Positions 54,330 to 64,000 of a stretch of 64,000 bases of DNA are shown in pieces (the stretch's first letter is position 1; each line of letters starts with the position of its first letter). The stretch is from Micropterix aruncella (taxonomy: Eukaryota > Arthropoda > Insecta > Lepidoptera > Micropterigidae). The notes beneath the pieces are model-generated. The model had not been told where the DNA came from. It searched no databases and saw nothing but the letters and a program-made list of their open reading frames with translations. Both the position numbers and the translations under genes were made by a program. The DNA lies in contig OX155963.1 in the NCBI GenBank assembly GCA_944548615.1, positions 30,531,985-30,595,984 of the forward strand. The letters are read 5' to 3'.

Positions 54330-55813
54330 TTTGCCAGCAATAAATCAGAATTTAGAGACAAAACCCTCACCCGCAGAAAATTTTCAGCTAGAAAATTTTC
54401 AGCAGAAAACACCAGACGAACAACTGAACAACTGATCGATCGATACAAACAAACCGCGCGCGCTCCAACCGCGTCGCTTTCAAATGTTTGACAGTTCTTC
54501 AAAAATGTTGCCGCGTTTTGATAAAGTAATAATAACTCTACATAGATCATTGTTTATAGAAGGGAGATTTCGATTTGATAAATCTATGTCATTGTGTCAA
54601 TAATTTTGGGGGGGAAAACTGAAGCCGAAAACAATATCTTTCGATTTATATACGAGACTTCGTTTATCTTTATTGTTATTGGTATAAAATCACGCTCTGG
54701 GTAGTTCTGCCCATGTCCCGAGGGCTCAAATTGCTTTGTTTTCTTGCAATTCTCATTGTAGTGGCATCTCGTAGGCATGAGTAGATGACTTTATACGGTG
54801 ATACCTCTTACGCGCTTAGTAGTAATTTCTCGCAAACAAGTTAACTCATTGACGGTTTTAATCATTAATACAGTAAAGTGTCCCATTTACACAACCGAAA
54901 AAAAAACATTTCTTGAATGGTTATTCAGTTTTTTCCTTGCCCTGAAAAGTTTGCTTATTGACATGTACGACGTCTCACATATAGAGCGTCGATATGAGGC
55001 TCCTTCACTTCCGTAAGTGCCATCAGCTCTCGGAGCCGAATGAACCCGAACGGCCGAACGTCAAGCATCGATCGGTATTTGTGTAGCTCATTAGTTGTAC
55101 GAGTAATTCGCGTTGGTTTTCCCTTGTTAACAACTACTATTTCATACGTGTCACTATAATAACTATTAGTTGATGTGGTAATAGATTCCTTCGTGGAAAG
55201 AAAAGCCCTTTGTGCAAAGCTGTAGCAACATTAAATAGTAAAATTGTCTAGGACCTAAGGATTATAGGTGCGTGTGCAGTATGGCTTGGGCGTTGTCTAC
55301 ATTGGTTGTATGTATTGTATATTAATGTCACACATAAGAAACGTTGTCAGAAATTATATAATAAAGAGTGCAAGTTTATTTATGGGTTCTTGATCCCCGG
55401 TCACAAAAAAACCATCATGAATATTTGTTTTGTTAGTGTTACAAATTCATTAATCTGAAACGCAATTTTTATTCAATTCTTTCGGTGGGGTTTTCAGTAA
55501 CTATTCGTGGGACGTCTCTTTGGCTCTCCCTTACTTACAAAATATAGGGTTGTTATAAAAATAAAACGATAAATTTTCGATTTCATAATGTTGCCACAAT
55601 TTAATAGCTATTAAAATGCTTTTTTTATTGCAGATTTAGGGTAGATACAATATGATTGCCAAATCCAGATTACGTTTCGAAGCCACTTTATAACTAGCTT
55701 CGCAAGAAAAAGAAACATTTTAACAGTTGAAAATTATAGGCTTCCGGAAGTAGGGAGTATGTAAACAATTCACAATTTAAATATAATGGGCGGAACGGTA
55801 CGTCGTGCGCATT

Positions 55814-55850
<37 letters not shown>

Positions 55851-56290
55851 CCATTTAACGTACGCGCAAGGATAAGAGATGGAGATATTTCGTTAGACTA
55901 GTCGGACCAAACGGTGGCAGGCTTAGTGCTTTGAATTGAACATTATTCGGATATTTGTTAAATTGTTTATATAGTTTATTAGAAAATAGTGATTTGTGAT
56001 CAACCAACGAGTGCGCTCGTTAACATATGAAAAGTGGACACGCATGTCGGAAAGAAGGCGGTGTCCATTATAATTAATGGTCCTAGATTGTAATAAACCA
56101 ACAATATCGAGATTCAAAAATCATCCCAACGTCGACCGATCAAAGTTCCAAATATCAACGTCTATGTCTATCGCTCGGTCAGTCGAGATCGCGCGCTGTC
56201 AAAAAATGTCAAATCTGTTATGTTTGGGGTTATGTTTTCGTTTTAAGTTTTTTTTCAACTTCTTTTTGTCAATCGTTTCGTTCGTTAAAT
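54330..56290. other. Intergenic region between divergent FBXL15-like and HROB-like genes
   Basis: It contains a repeat shared with 26.9-27.2 kb (55230-55400) and a (TC)n tract at about 55816-55848. No TATA box was recognised near either start. Shared or separate promoters cannot be decided. Confidence 0.5.
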
Positions 56291-56294
56291 AGCT

Positions 56295-56324
56295 ATGTTT
56301 TTCGAAAGTGATGATTATGACGAG
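56295..56324 (+). CDS. HROB: HROB-like exon 1 (10 codons)
   Basis: ATG through GAG encodes MFFESDDYDE and is followed by donor GTAAAT. It is phase 0 into exon 2. An acidic start after an initial Met is also seen in vertebrate HROB. This is the only in-frame start found upstream of exon 2 with a good donor, so it is inferred from position and phase. Confidence 0.7.
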
Positions 56325-59300
56325 GTAAATACAACTAATTATTTGGAATGCATGCAATATAGCAAACGGACATAAAATAAATAAAAAACAATCTACTTTA
56401 ATACAGGTGTTTATGAAGTGTTTAAAAAAACTACGATAATCTACCGCCATATATGTGTCGTGCCGCTTATTTATACGCATATGTCTCGTTTATTTAAAAG
56501 TTAAAGTTTAGATATTTACAGATTCGGAATCAGTGTGATATTCCAACGGGGTGACAATAAAACATCTTTAGACGAGTTTGCTAAACTGCATGCTCACCAA
56601 TTATTTCGCTTTAGTTACTTTAGACAGATCTTTAGTTACGAGTGCTATTTTTCTTCAGATTTTGTCTGGCTTGCCTTACCCCGAGCCCGAAACCGAACAA
56701 GAAATACCACCTGATGCACCCGCAATTCTACCTGAAAGTTCTACAAGCGTCAAACCTATGCCTAATAATACATCTTATATTACACCAAGCAAAACCGTCG
56801 CTCCGGTGCGTTCTGTGGTCAATTTAATGAAAGGCATCTCACCGGAGAGAACTTACAAAGCGAGCTCGAGCCGAAAGCGAAAATTTCCCGGCCCAGCTGG
56901 CGTCTTAGGATACTCTGGTGGCAAGGAGAACTATAATGCGGGCAATAAACAAATTCCTTTATCTCAGGTAAAAATGAATTGTTTTTATTTTTATTGATTA
57001 TTTTTTGCATTAGTTTGTTTTTACTTTTTATTGTGAAATTTCACAATAGGCGGTTTATTATAAGATAATCTCTTATAACCAACCCTTCTATGAAGTGTTT
57101 ATATGTATGTGTGCATGTAGCAAGTGGGTAAGTGTGTGTCTTGTAATTGCATTCTATCGACAGAATTGAAATGCAATTCTGTTAATTTTATCGCAATGGA
57201 AAATGATGACCCAGCCGGGAATCGAACCTGGGACCTTACAATGTAAGATCAGGCGGCCTAGCCACCATACCACAGGGCCACAGACAATTATTAGTATTAA
57301 TGTTGTTTAGTAGCAATAGCATTAGTATTAATGTTGTTTAGAAGCAACGTTTTCTTACGCTAATCGAATTGTCTATTTTTAGTGAAAAGTTAAATGTCTT
57401 ACAGTTGTGTTTGTGTGACTGTCATATTAAACAAATAAAATATTGTATTGTCCTCCTTCTTTCCTATATTGTGTACCTAGTGAGCCAGACATCATTATCA
57501 AAAAAAGTTTTTTGATAAAATGGCAATTAGTTGATTAATTAGGCAGGCCCCCAAGTAATATTAGCCCAGGGCCCCACAAACGCACGGTCCACCCCTGGGG
57601 AAGAGGGGCCTTTTGTTAATTTTTGCACTGAGGTCTATTTTTTTTAGTTACGGTACTGGGTATAGGCTTTGAAATAATAACATGAAGTGATAAGATTATT
57701 AAGGATCAAGTCTATTTCTCTGTTCCGAGAAACCTACCGGTCAGTGTTTTATAATATTTTATAGTTTTAATGAATCGCGAGAGCAAATTAGACTTAGTCC
57801 CCTCCCCAAGTTGGTAGACCTGCTCCTGTACTAAATCACATACTCGCCTATTACAGCACCTATAAAGGATGATTCATGCTACACCGGGCCGGGGCCGGGC
57901 CGGGCCCCGGCCGAGTCGTTTCCAACGTGCTCCGGCCGGGGCAGTCATTCATGCTACACCGGGCGTGACCGGGCTGTTTCCGAGTTTATTTATCCCACGG
58001 CCATGTCCGCGATAACTAGTAGAATAGAATAGAATAGAATAACTTTAATGTGCTATAAAAACATAACTTAATGAATATTACGCTGGTTTTATAAAAAAGA
58101 CAATTTATGCACAAATGGCGGACTTATCTAACTAGTGTTGCGTCCATCTATTTTGGCGATAATAATATTTTTTAATTTCTATTTTCGCTTGATTATTAAT
58201 GCAATTTTCACAACTTGAGTTGGCAGCTATTGCAATTGCCTTTGAAGATGAAGTATTGGAAACACGAACTGAATCTTATAAAAGAAGATGGAGTGTACAT
58301 CCAGCCTGGAGAAAACGACAATCGGAGGGAGAATTCGCCACGCTCTACAAGGAATTAATAGATGATGAGAGCAAATTTTACGGTTATTTTAGGATGTCTA
58401 AAGAATGCTTTAGTATATTTCTTGGAAAAATAAAACGTGATTTAACCAAACAAAATTCAAGATTTCTGAAGCATATCTCTCCCATTGAACGATTAGCAGA
58501 CCGGAGCCGGGAAAACAATATCCACCGCCAATTCGACGCCGTGCTCCGGTCGTGGCACGGCCGGGCACGGCCGGAGCACGGCCAAGCATGAATTGCTTCA
58601 TACAAAAGTATACTATAGATATCTGACCGTGTCCCGGCCGGGGCCCGGCCCGGCCCCGGCCCGGTGTAGCATGAATCATCCTTAATCCTGTAGGGCAGTG
58701 GGTCCCAACCTTTTTTTGACCAGGGACCACTAGGACTTTTTGTTCGGTGCAGGGACCCCAAGGTTTAAAATATAAGCTTAAATATTTTGAAAATCAACCT
58801 TAATTCCAAATACTTTTAAGTCCTAACTTGATTTTTTTGATTTTTCCTAAAATTAAAACCAAACGTATGCTAAGGTAAAACAGTTTTCTGGTACACCTGC
58901 CTTAGTACAGGCTACCTACAGTAGAACTCCAATTAATCAAATTAATTGGGACTGGATCCTATTCAGATAATCAAAAATTCGTATAATTGGTTTTTTCCCA
59001 AAAAAGGATCATTTTAATTATTTGCTGTATGTATGTTGAAAATGGGAGAAAAAAATATTTGCAAAGAAAAAGAGCCAGCCATTACTTACTTTAAAGGATG
59101 AACAACCAAGCTTCTTAGCTTCTGAGCTTTTTCACAAAGATTAGAACCCGAAATTGGGTTTGCAGCTGCAAAAATCACTTGAAAATGGCATTTTTTAAAT
59201 ATTTGTTTGTTGCTGCCGTCATTGATTTTTTTGAAGAACTTCCATCTTCGTTTTCAAGAGCTGACACGAAGTTTATAAGTGTAGGTTTGCTCGTTTCCAT

Positions 59301-60031
59301 CTTAAATCTTTTCTGTCTAAATTCCGGGAGCCGGAGTTCGGATAATTGGAGTTCTACTGTAGTTAAGCGGTGTTGACTTAGTGATGAAAATGCTAAAGTG
59401 TGCTTTTTATTTTGCTACTGGTCCAAGAACGAATAATTTGTAATGCTACAGAAATGTGTATCTCGCTTTACTTTAAATAAATAAAATAATAATTATAACA
59501 AATCTTTTACTTTTAGTTAAATATTAATTATAATTAAACTTACAATAATATTTCAAGATATTTTTTATAATGAGAAACTGTTAATTGTAAATCAATGTGA
59601 TTTTTGAGCTTGCCACCTTTTTTCTTTTGGGCAATTCAAGTTAAAGGCGGAAATAGCCTTTTTGAGCTGCACTTAGATGATTAACCCGTTGAGTATGATA
59701 CGACCAAATCTGGTTGTGAAACAATTATCCGTTGAGTATGATACGACCAGATCTGGTCGCGCGTTTTTTTCACTTCTTTGACGTTCTCATATTTATTCAT
59801 AATTATCTAATTGTTTTACAAAATGATATTTCAATATTCTATATTCGAAATTTCAATGCAATCATTGTGCAGTTGTTCTTTTTATGATTGGTGTAGTAGT
59901 TTCGTAGTTATAGTACTTTAAGTCGATGTCGCCGAAAATCCTGCAAAAGACACAGATGCATCCATGAAAATACCCATTTACTCCAAGTGTTAAGACCATT
60001 TCCAGATTGAAGTCTGTCTGTATATCTGTCC

Positions 60032-60065
<34 letters not shown>

Positions 60066-62544
60066 TCCTCCACGATAGCGCCCCACTGCTTAATCCGACT
60101 GAGCTGAAATTTGGCATACAAGCATCATTTGTTCATGACAAGAGGTAAAGTTTATGGTTGAAATTGGTCCACTAGGGGGCGCACTAGGCATATTTCAATC
60201 TCGAAATATTTGACTTCGGTACACAGGTGGCTTGTTGAACCGAAATCAAATTGTGAAATAATGGTTGGGGTATCTCATATACAAGCTAAACTATTAATAT
60301 TTAAATTCCGCTATACATTTTAACGCCTATTGTTTCGTTTCTCGGCTAAGGGCCAACAGATGGAACGGAACCCAAGCGGGTTCGTCCGCCGACCAAGAGA
60401 GGGTCTCATCGATTTTGTATGTAAAATTAATATTTAGGTATAATCAGTCCTGGGCTACTTGCCGGCAAAGTCTTGGGATTGACACAACTGATTTTTTTTC
60501 TTTGTAAACGTGCGTCATCACACCCGCTCGAGTGGCGGAGTTTGCGAGCTTCGTTATATGACAAGTTTTTCCTTATGATCATGAACTTTGTTTTGCGGAC
60601 CTGCATGTAGTTCTCTCGGATTAGGTGGTCCGCGGACCACCGGTTGGAAACCACCTCTGTAGGGAGACCAATGTTGCCCATGACTTTTGTAAAAAACGGA
60701 CATTTGTAACTCCAAAGCATTAATCCAATCTATATTTCAATTACAGGATTTTCCGTCAACGCAAGCCGACTGCCTGGATGATTGTCTGTGGAGCGCAATG
60801 AAGAATGATCTAAGAATCACCATGAGGGACTCTGGAGTGGAATTATTTCCGATTTCATCTTTAATTAAAGGAGATGTTCGAAGTCGTCTTCGCGGCCATA
60901 AAGTCCCTCTGATCGGGGGTATGATTCAGAGCATAGATTATTCAGTTCCAGATCCGGTGCTCGTTTTAAGGGATGACACAGGTTTGTATCTATCATTCGT
61001 TCGGTTTATTATTATTATTTTTATGGCTTCGAAGGGGGAGTGAATGGGTGGTAAGGTGAACGCTCACATGTGGCAAGACAGCTGTCCTAAACCTACTACA
61101 GCCGGTCGTTAGTCCGGAATCCACTGCTCACCCCCCAGAAGTGTAAAAAAATAGTATTATCAGTCCAGACTAACGACCAGCTGTGGTAGGTTTAGGACAG
61201 CTGTCTTGCTACACTCCCCCTTCGAAGCCATAGAATTTGAAATGCGCAAATCGCGGTTTTAGATATTTTTTCTAGGAAAGAGTTGATTATTTTTCTGGAA
61301 AGACCAAGATCTTTAAAGAGGTAAAACAGAGATTTAGCTAAAACAAGTCAAGGACTTGGGAGTTTTTTTTCGACCCCAAGTTAAACTTCAAGGAACACAT
61401 TAGGCAACTATCTACAACTTCTTTCAAGCTTCTAGGGTTTGTGATACGGCAATTCAAGCACTTCAAAAAAATATTCGGGTTATGCGCACGTTGTACAACT
61501 CGATTGTTAGAAGTCGCATGGAAACTAATGCAGCTATTTGGAATCCGCATGAAGATACTTATACCCTCATGCTCGAAAAGGTACAGAAGTGTTTTTTGAG
61601 ATTTTTGTACTTCAAGCAGTACGGATATTATCCATTTTTGTTTCCGACTGCATTTATCACAGGCATGGTTGGCTATAATTCTCTCTGTCTCAGAAGAGAA
61701 ATGCTGACCATGTCCTATGTTTTCAATCTAATTCGTGGTAAAACTGATAACACTGACTTACTAGCCAAGGTGGATCTTTTCATACCAAATAATTATCTTT
61801 GTGCTCGATCGCACCATCTTTTCGCGGAGCCGTTCTCGCGCACTAACCTTACGAGGTGGAACTTGTTGGCGCGTGCTTTGCGGCGCTTAAATGAAATTCA
61901 CTCGATGGCACCAGATTTCGATATTTTTACCGCCAACCCTCACTTGTTTAAATTGCAAGCTATTAATTATTTATTCTCATATGATAGCTAGTATTTATTA
62001 TAAGTGTCATTCTATTTGTATAGTTACGGTAATATCTTTATTAATTTTACTTTTCAATGCCTTGGTTTTACTGTTATGTTGATTAGTAATAAGTGAATAA
62101 ACAAAATAAACAAATAAACAAATATTTATTTCAGATGAAATTCAGTGTTTGCTGCACCGAGACGCTTGGGAACTGTTCTCGAAAGTATTGCAGCCGTTGA
62201 ATTCAGTCATTTTGCTAACGAAAGCGACCGTTTTCACCATCGGACTGGCGACAAAAAAGCACTATATCAACATTACCGTCAACAATATTATAAATATATT
62301 TTGCAAGAAAAGTAAATTGTATCCAAACGGAGACGAATGGATGGCGAAAATGAACAAAAATGTCAAAAACAAATATCCAAAACTGCTCATGCATACAGAA
62401 TCGGATGAAGATTCGGATATATACATTTTTAAAGTTAATTCCCTGCGTCTGGAAGATGTACAAACCTTCTCTGATGAAACTATGGCACAGTCCATGTTGG
62501 AGGGGATCGATGCAAATTTTTTGTTTGATGATTTCATCGCATAG
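56295..62544 (+). CDS. HROB: HROB (C17orf53)-like homologous recombination OB-fold protein
   Basis: Exons are 56295-56324, 56659-56967, 60747-60981 and 62135-62544, totalling 984 nt or 327 residues plus stop, with GT/AG junctions in phases 0, 0 and 1. The protein has a short acidic N-terminus (MFFESDDYDE), a Pro-rich linker, the motif RKRKFPGPAGVLGYSGGKEN, a conserved helix region (DCLWSAMKNDLRITMRD), and an OB fold of the DUF4539 type (KVPLIGGMIQSIDYSVPDPV..IQCLLHRDAWELF..VILLTKATVFTIGLATKKHY..INITVNNIINIF). It ends in an acidic tail (ANFLFDDFIA). In vertebrates HROB binds DNA and recruits the MCM8-MCM9 helicase to recombination sites. It is shorter than human HROB (about 650 residues), mainly in the disordered N-terminal half. 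An AATAAA lies about 30 bp after the stop. Confidence 0.9.
56659..56967 (+). CDS. HROB: HROB-like exon 2 (linker and FPGPAG motif)
   Basis: The acceptor TTTTTCTTCAG and donor GTAAAA enclose 103 codons. The Pro/Ser/Thr-rich linker leads to RKRKFPGPAGVLG, which matches the RRFPGPAGIL motif before the OB-fold part of vertebrate HROB. An ORF extending upstream to 56578 reads through the acceptor and is not used. Confidence 0.9.
57080..57290 (-). mobile_element. tRNA-derived SINE
   Basis: On the minus strand, 57279-57207 reads GGCCCTGTGGTATGGTGG..., with a B box GGTTCGATTCC and a 3' stem pairing with the 5' end at most positions. The anticodon arm (cttac/gtaag) does not form a normal 7-nt loop, so it is not a working tRNA gene. 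The rest is a short AT-rich body. It lies in HROB intron 2. Confidence 0.75.
57866..58682 (+). mobile_element. PIF/Harbinger element with GC-rich inverted repeats, deleted
   Basis: Ends 'aggatgattcatgctacacc' plus a GC-rich 'gggccggggccgggccgg' block are inverted at both sides and flanked by TAA (57863-57865, 58683-58685), the 3-bp duplication typical of PIF/Harbinger. Subterminal blocks rich in 'ccggccgggc' repeat at both ends. A (tagaa)n stretch lies near 58019-58040. Confidence 0.85.
58199..58503 (+). pseudogene. Harbinger transposase N-terminal remnant
   Basis: It encodes RRWSVHPAWRKRQSEGEFAT followed by LYKELIDDESKFYGYFRMS and ISPIERLA, the N-terminal region of PIF/Harbinger (HARBI1-like) transposases (W.HP....R...GEf..L...L..d..kF..YfRMs...F). 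It then runs straight into the element's terminal GC-rich block, so the catalytic DDE part has been deleted. Confidence 0.8.
59685..59989 (-). mobile_element. MITE-A copy 4
   Basis: It is flanked by TTAA (59681-59684, 59990-59993). Its orientation is as copy 2, with the same subterminal direct repeats. It lies in HROB intron 2. Confidence 0.9.
59995..60490 (+). repeat. Family X repeat copy with (GT)n
   Basis: It contains 'gaccatttccagattgaagt', (GT)n at 60036-60062, 'attcctccacgatagcgccc', 'actagggggcgcactaggc' and 'caaagtcttgggattgacac'. This is the longest readable copy. Confidence 0.7.
60747..60981 (+). CDS. HROB: HROB-like exon 3 (start of OB fold)
   Basis: The acceptor TTTCAATTACAG is followed by DFPSTQADCLDDCLWSAMKN and ends at VLRDDT|G before donor GTTTGT. 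It includes the KVPxxxxMI(Q/K)S strand diagnostic of the family. Leading bases before the first ATG at 60798 are coding. Confidence 0.9.
61019..61340. mobile_element. Two RLE-LINE 3' tails in opposite orientation
   Basis: 61019-61160 is plus, from 'atggcttcgaaggggg' to 'gtgtaaaaaaatagtattat'. 61161-61340 is minus, from 'cagtccagactaacgacc' back into coding sequence. The two share about 100 bp and so form an inverted pair in HROB intron 3. The terminal 'ggtgaattc..gcagctccg' segment is missing from both. Confidence 0.75.
61341..61995 (+). mobile_element. LINE RT C-terminal fragment
   Basis: It reads VKDLGVFF.., then MRTLYNSIVRSRMETNAAIW and KVQKCFLRFLYFKQYGYYPF..LCLRREMLTMSYVFNLIRGK, ending LFKLQAINYLFSYDS and a stop. 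It corresponds to the RT palm end and thumb of a Jockey-like element (DLGV.fD..L.F..HI; L..SIVRS..E....IW.P; VQ..FLRF). One frameshift lies near 61480. A run of (aaac/aaat) before 62130 may be its tail. Confidence 0.75.
62135..62544 (+). CDS. HROB: HROB-like exon 4 (OB fold end and C-terminus)
   Basis: The acceptor TTTATTTCAG completes an Asp codon and continues EIQCLLHRDAWELFSKVLQP..HYINITVNNIINIF, then an acidic C-terminal tail. The stop TAG lies at 62542-62544. The match to vertebrate GEMQGTVH..LLLKQIGVFSPS..HYLNVTPNNLVHIY is clear. Confidence 0.9.
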
Positions 62545-62679
62545 ATCTTATAATAATAATTATTATTAAGTACAATAAAAAAGAGGAATATTTTTTTTCA
62601 AGGATGTTTTATTTGAATCGCCTAATAATATAAATAAAATACATAAACAATAAATATTACATACAATAAATAAAATACA

Positions 62680-63034
62680 AACGGAGCTGCTATAGAATTC
62701 ACCGACCGGAGTCGATCCTAATATTATTATTACACTTTGGGGGGTGAGCGGTGGATTCCGGACTAACGACCGGCTGTGGTAGGTTTAGGACAGCTGTCTT
62801 GTCACATGTGAGCGTTCACCTTAACACCCATTCACTCCCCCTTCGGAGCCATAGAATTTGAGATACAGAAATCGCGGTTTTATTTTTTTTTCTAAGGAGA
62901 AGTTTATTTTCCTGGAGAAACCAAGATCTGTAAAGAGTGAAACAAGAGGGCTGGCAAGCCACAAGCGTCAACATCCACCGCGTGAAGGTGAACAGTGAAG
63001 CGGTTCTGGGTGACGGCATTTGCAAGATGGGAAT
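62680..63034 (-). mobile_element. RLE-type LINE 3' end, minus copy
   Basis: The terminal sequence (reverse complement of 'gcagctccgtttgta') is preceded by an A/T-rich tail at 62600-62680. The copy extends through the 3' UTR into coding for ..AVSQILWLRRGSEW. Confidence 0.8.
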
Positions 63035-63038
63035 TTAA

Positions 63039-63244
63039 CCCCTCAAATGAATGGTGATTAGCTCGGGTTGCCTACAGCAAAATGTATATAAATTTATATT
63101 TACATTTACATAGAGCGGGGTTTACTATAGAGCTATAGCATTACTATAGAGCGGATTACTATAAAGCGGCGCACATTTACATTTATATAAATTTATATAC
63201 ATTTTGCCAAGGCATCCCTTAAGGGACGCCTCACATTTGAGGGG
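63039..63244. mobile_element. MITE-D, TTAA-flanked with perfect ends
   Basis: CCCCTCAAATG and CATTTGAGGGG are perfect inverted ends between TTAA (63035-63038, 63245-63248). The interior is itself near-palindromic: 'aaatgtatataaatttatat' is mirrored by 'atataaatttatatacattt'. The 206-bp element could fold on itself. Confidence 0.85.
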
Positions 63245-63626
63245 TTAAAAAGGATGAGTAATTAACTAAGATAAAATAGAAATAACTCGTAAAAATTACC
63301 CGATTTAGATGCCACCTTTGTGGCAGAAATTTCTCATTGAGAAGCGGCACCAAATATCAAATGTTTTCGCCATTGTAGTGCTTTATAATTCAGTGTTTTT
63401 TTTTTTATTAGTGTGTTTCTTTATATATTAAATGGCAATGTCCATTGTCAATGACATTCATTAATATAAATGAGGTTTTCAGCTACTGACATTACTGTAA
63501 CTTTTAAGTTTTCGGCAATAGAAATGTCCTTTTTTTTTGCAAAATGTAAGTTTCTTCTATATAATTGCGTTAAAAAACTTATGATTTTAAAACAGATTGT
63601 TTGGTAAATAAAATATTTCATTGCAG

Positions 63627-63881
63627 GCATCTCAGAATTATAGTCGTTTTTTTGAGGTGAAACAATATCAGGAAAAGAGCAATCTACAGCATCATTTTCC
63701 ACAGTCTGCACTGCAAATTCTAGATTCATTTATGAATTTCCGCAAAAACTTTAATGAGTATTTTGGAGCTAGTCCTGATATTATTGTATTTATGCAGTTT
63801 AGAAAATTCATCTACATTGAAGAGTTTTTTAAGTCACCCCACTATATTCATCACACTGATTCTGAATCTGTAGAAATCTAA
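63627..63881 (+). CDS. Exon-like ORF, unidentified; possibly repeat-derived
   Basis: The acceptor ATTTCATTGCAG precedes coding-like sequence ASQNYSRFFEVKQYQEKSNL..LDSFMNFRKNFNEYFGASPD and ..SPHYIHHTDSESVEI plus TAA, with AATAAA 11 bp later. No known domain was recognised. A diverged relative of its 3' end lies at about 30100-30150 ('gactatattcaccacgctga'), so it may be a repeat-borne ORF rather than the last exon of a host gene. Confidence 0.35.
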   Translation, partial: ASQNYSRFFEVKQYQEKSNLQHHFPQSALQILDSFMNFRKNFNEYFGASPDIIVFMQFRKFIYIEEFFKSPHYIHHTDSESVEI

Positions 63882-64000
63882 AATCTAACTTTATAAATAA
63901 ACTATATACAGGTGAGTTTTAATTACCCGGCATGCTTGAAGTGAGTGATTCAGTACGAGCTAATAAGCAACTTTTAATGAAAATAAAGAAAACTAAAAAA

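Larger units (their letters stand above)
58695..60657. mobile_element. hAT-type remnant with later insertions
   Basis: 'cagtgggtcccaacc' at 58695 and the reverse complement of 'cagaggtggtttccaacc' at about 60640-60657 are hAT-like inverted ends (CAGNGGnnnnCCAACC). Interior blocks near 59500-59660 match 28.25-28.38 kb. MITE-A copy 4 and a family X copy have inserted between. The 8-bp duplication is not convincing. Confidence 0.45.

Noticed and set aside
54081..54491. 136-residue plus-strand ORF
   Set aside because: Antisense shadow of FBXL15 exon 1 and its upstream region; no domain.
57207..57279. Functional tRNA gene
   Set aside because: The B box and acceptor stem are good, but the anticodon arm is abnormal and the sequence sits in a SINE-like body, so it is called a SINE.

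Overview
The window looks like an AT-rich insect genome, most probably Lepidoptera. Three spliced host genes carry phase-consistent introns. The rest is dense transposon debris with long homopolymer and dinucleotide tracts. The best lineage clue is a 220-bp Helitron-like element at 19420-19639, of the type that starts with 'cctactaatattataaa' and ends in a hairpin plus CTAG, which is very common in moths and butterflies. Species cannot be named from this sequence alone.

Layout. (1) 48-19974, minus strand: five exons of a secreted CUB-type protein that runs off the left edge. Its introns hold non-LTR (LINE) fragments, a GC-rich 0.5-0.7 kb retroposon, a 5S-rRNA-like sequence, a hAT remnant, a 330-bp (TA)n tract and several MITEs (short non-autonomous DNA elements). 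(2) 20-47 kb: mostly repeats, with no complete gene I can recognise. It includes TA-flanked MITEs, a Penelope-like element nested inside a MITE, degenerate copies of a multicopy arthropod gene family, four-level nested insertions near 40.4-41.7 kb, and LINEs with either an RNase H or a restriction-like endonuclease. Two isolated terminal-exon candidates lie here (29641-29904 and 35571-35825, both minus). (3) 47424-54328, minus strand: an FBXL15-like F-box/leucine-rich-repeat gene in three exons, with an IS630/Tc1-like transposon and other repeats in its large first intron. (4) 56295-62544, plus strand: an HROB (C17orf53)-like homologous-recombination OB-fold gene in four exons. Its introns are loaded with a tRNA-derived SINE, a PIF/Harbinger element, a piggyBac-type MITE and LINE tails. 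(5) 62.6-64 kb: a LINE tail, another TTAA-flanked MITE and an unassigned exon-like ORF.

FBXL15 and HROB are divergently arranged with about 2 kb between their starts. The three genes have unrelated roles (extracellular protein, SCF ubiquitin ligase adaptor, MCM8-MCM9 loading in recombination) and do not form a functional unit. The main interest is the gene models, an intradomain Lys/Asn/Pro repeat insertion in the CUB protein, and a well-preserved stratigraphy of nested mobile elements with visible target-site duplications. All functions come from motif recognition by eye. No alignment or search was run.
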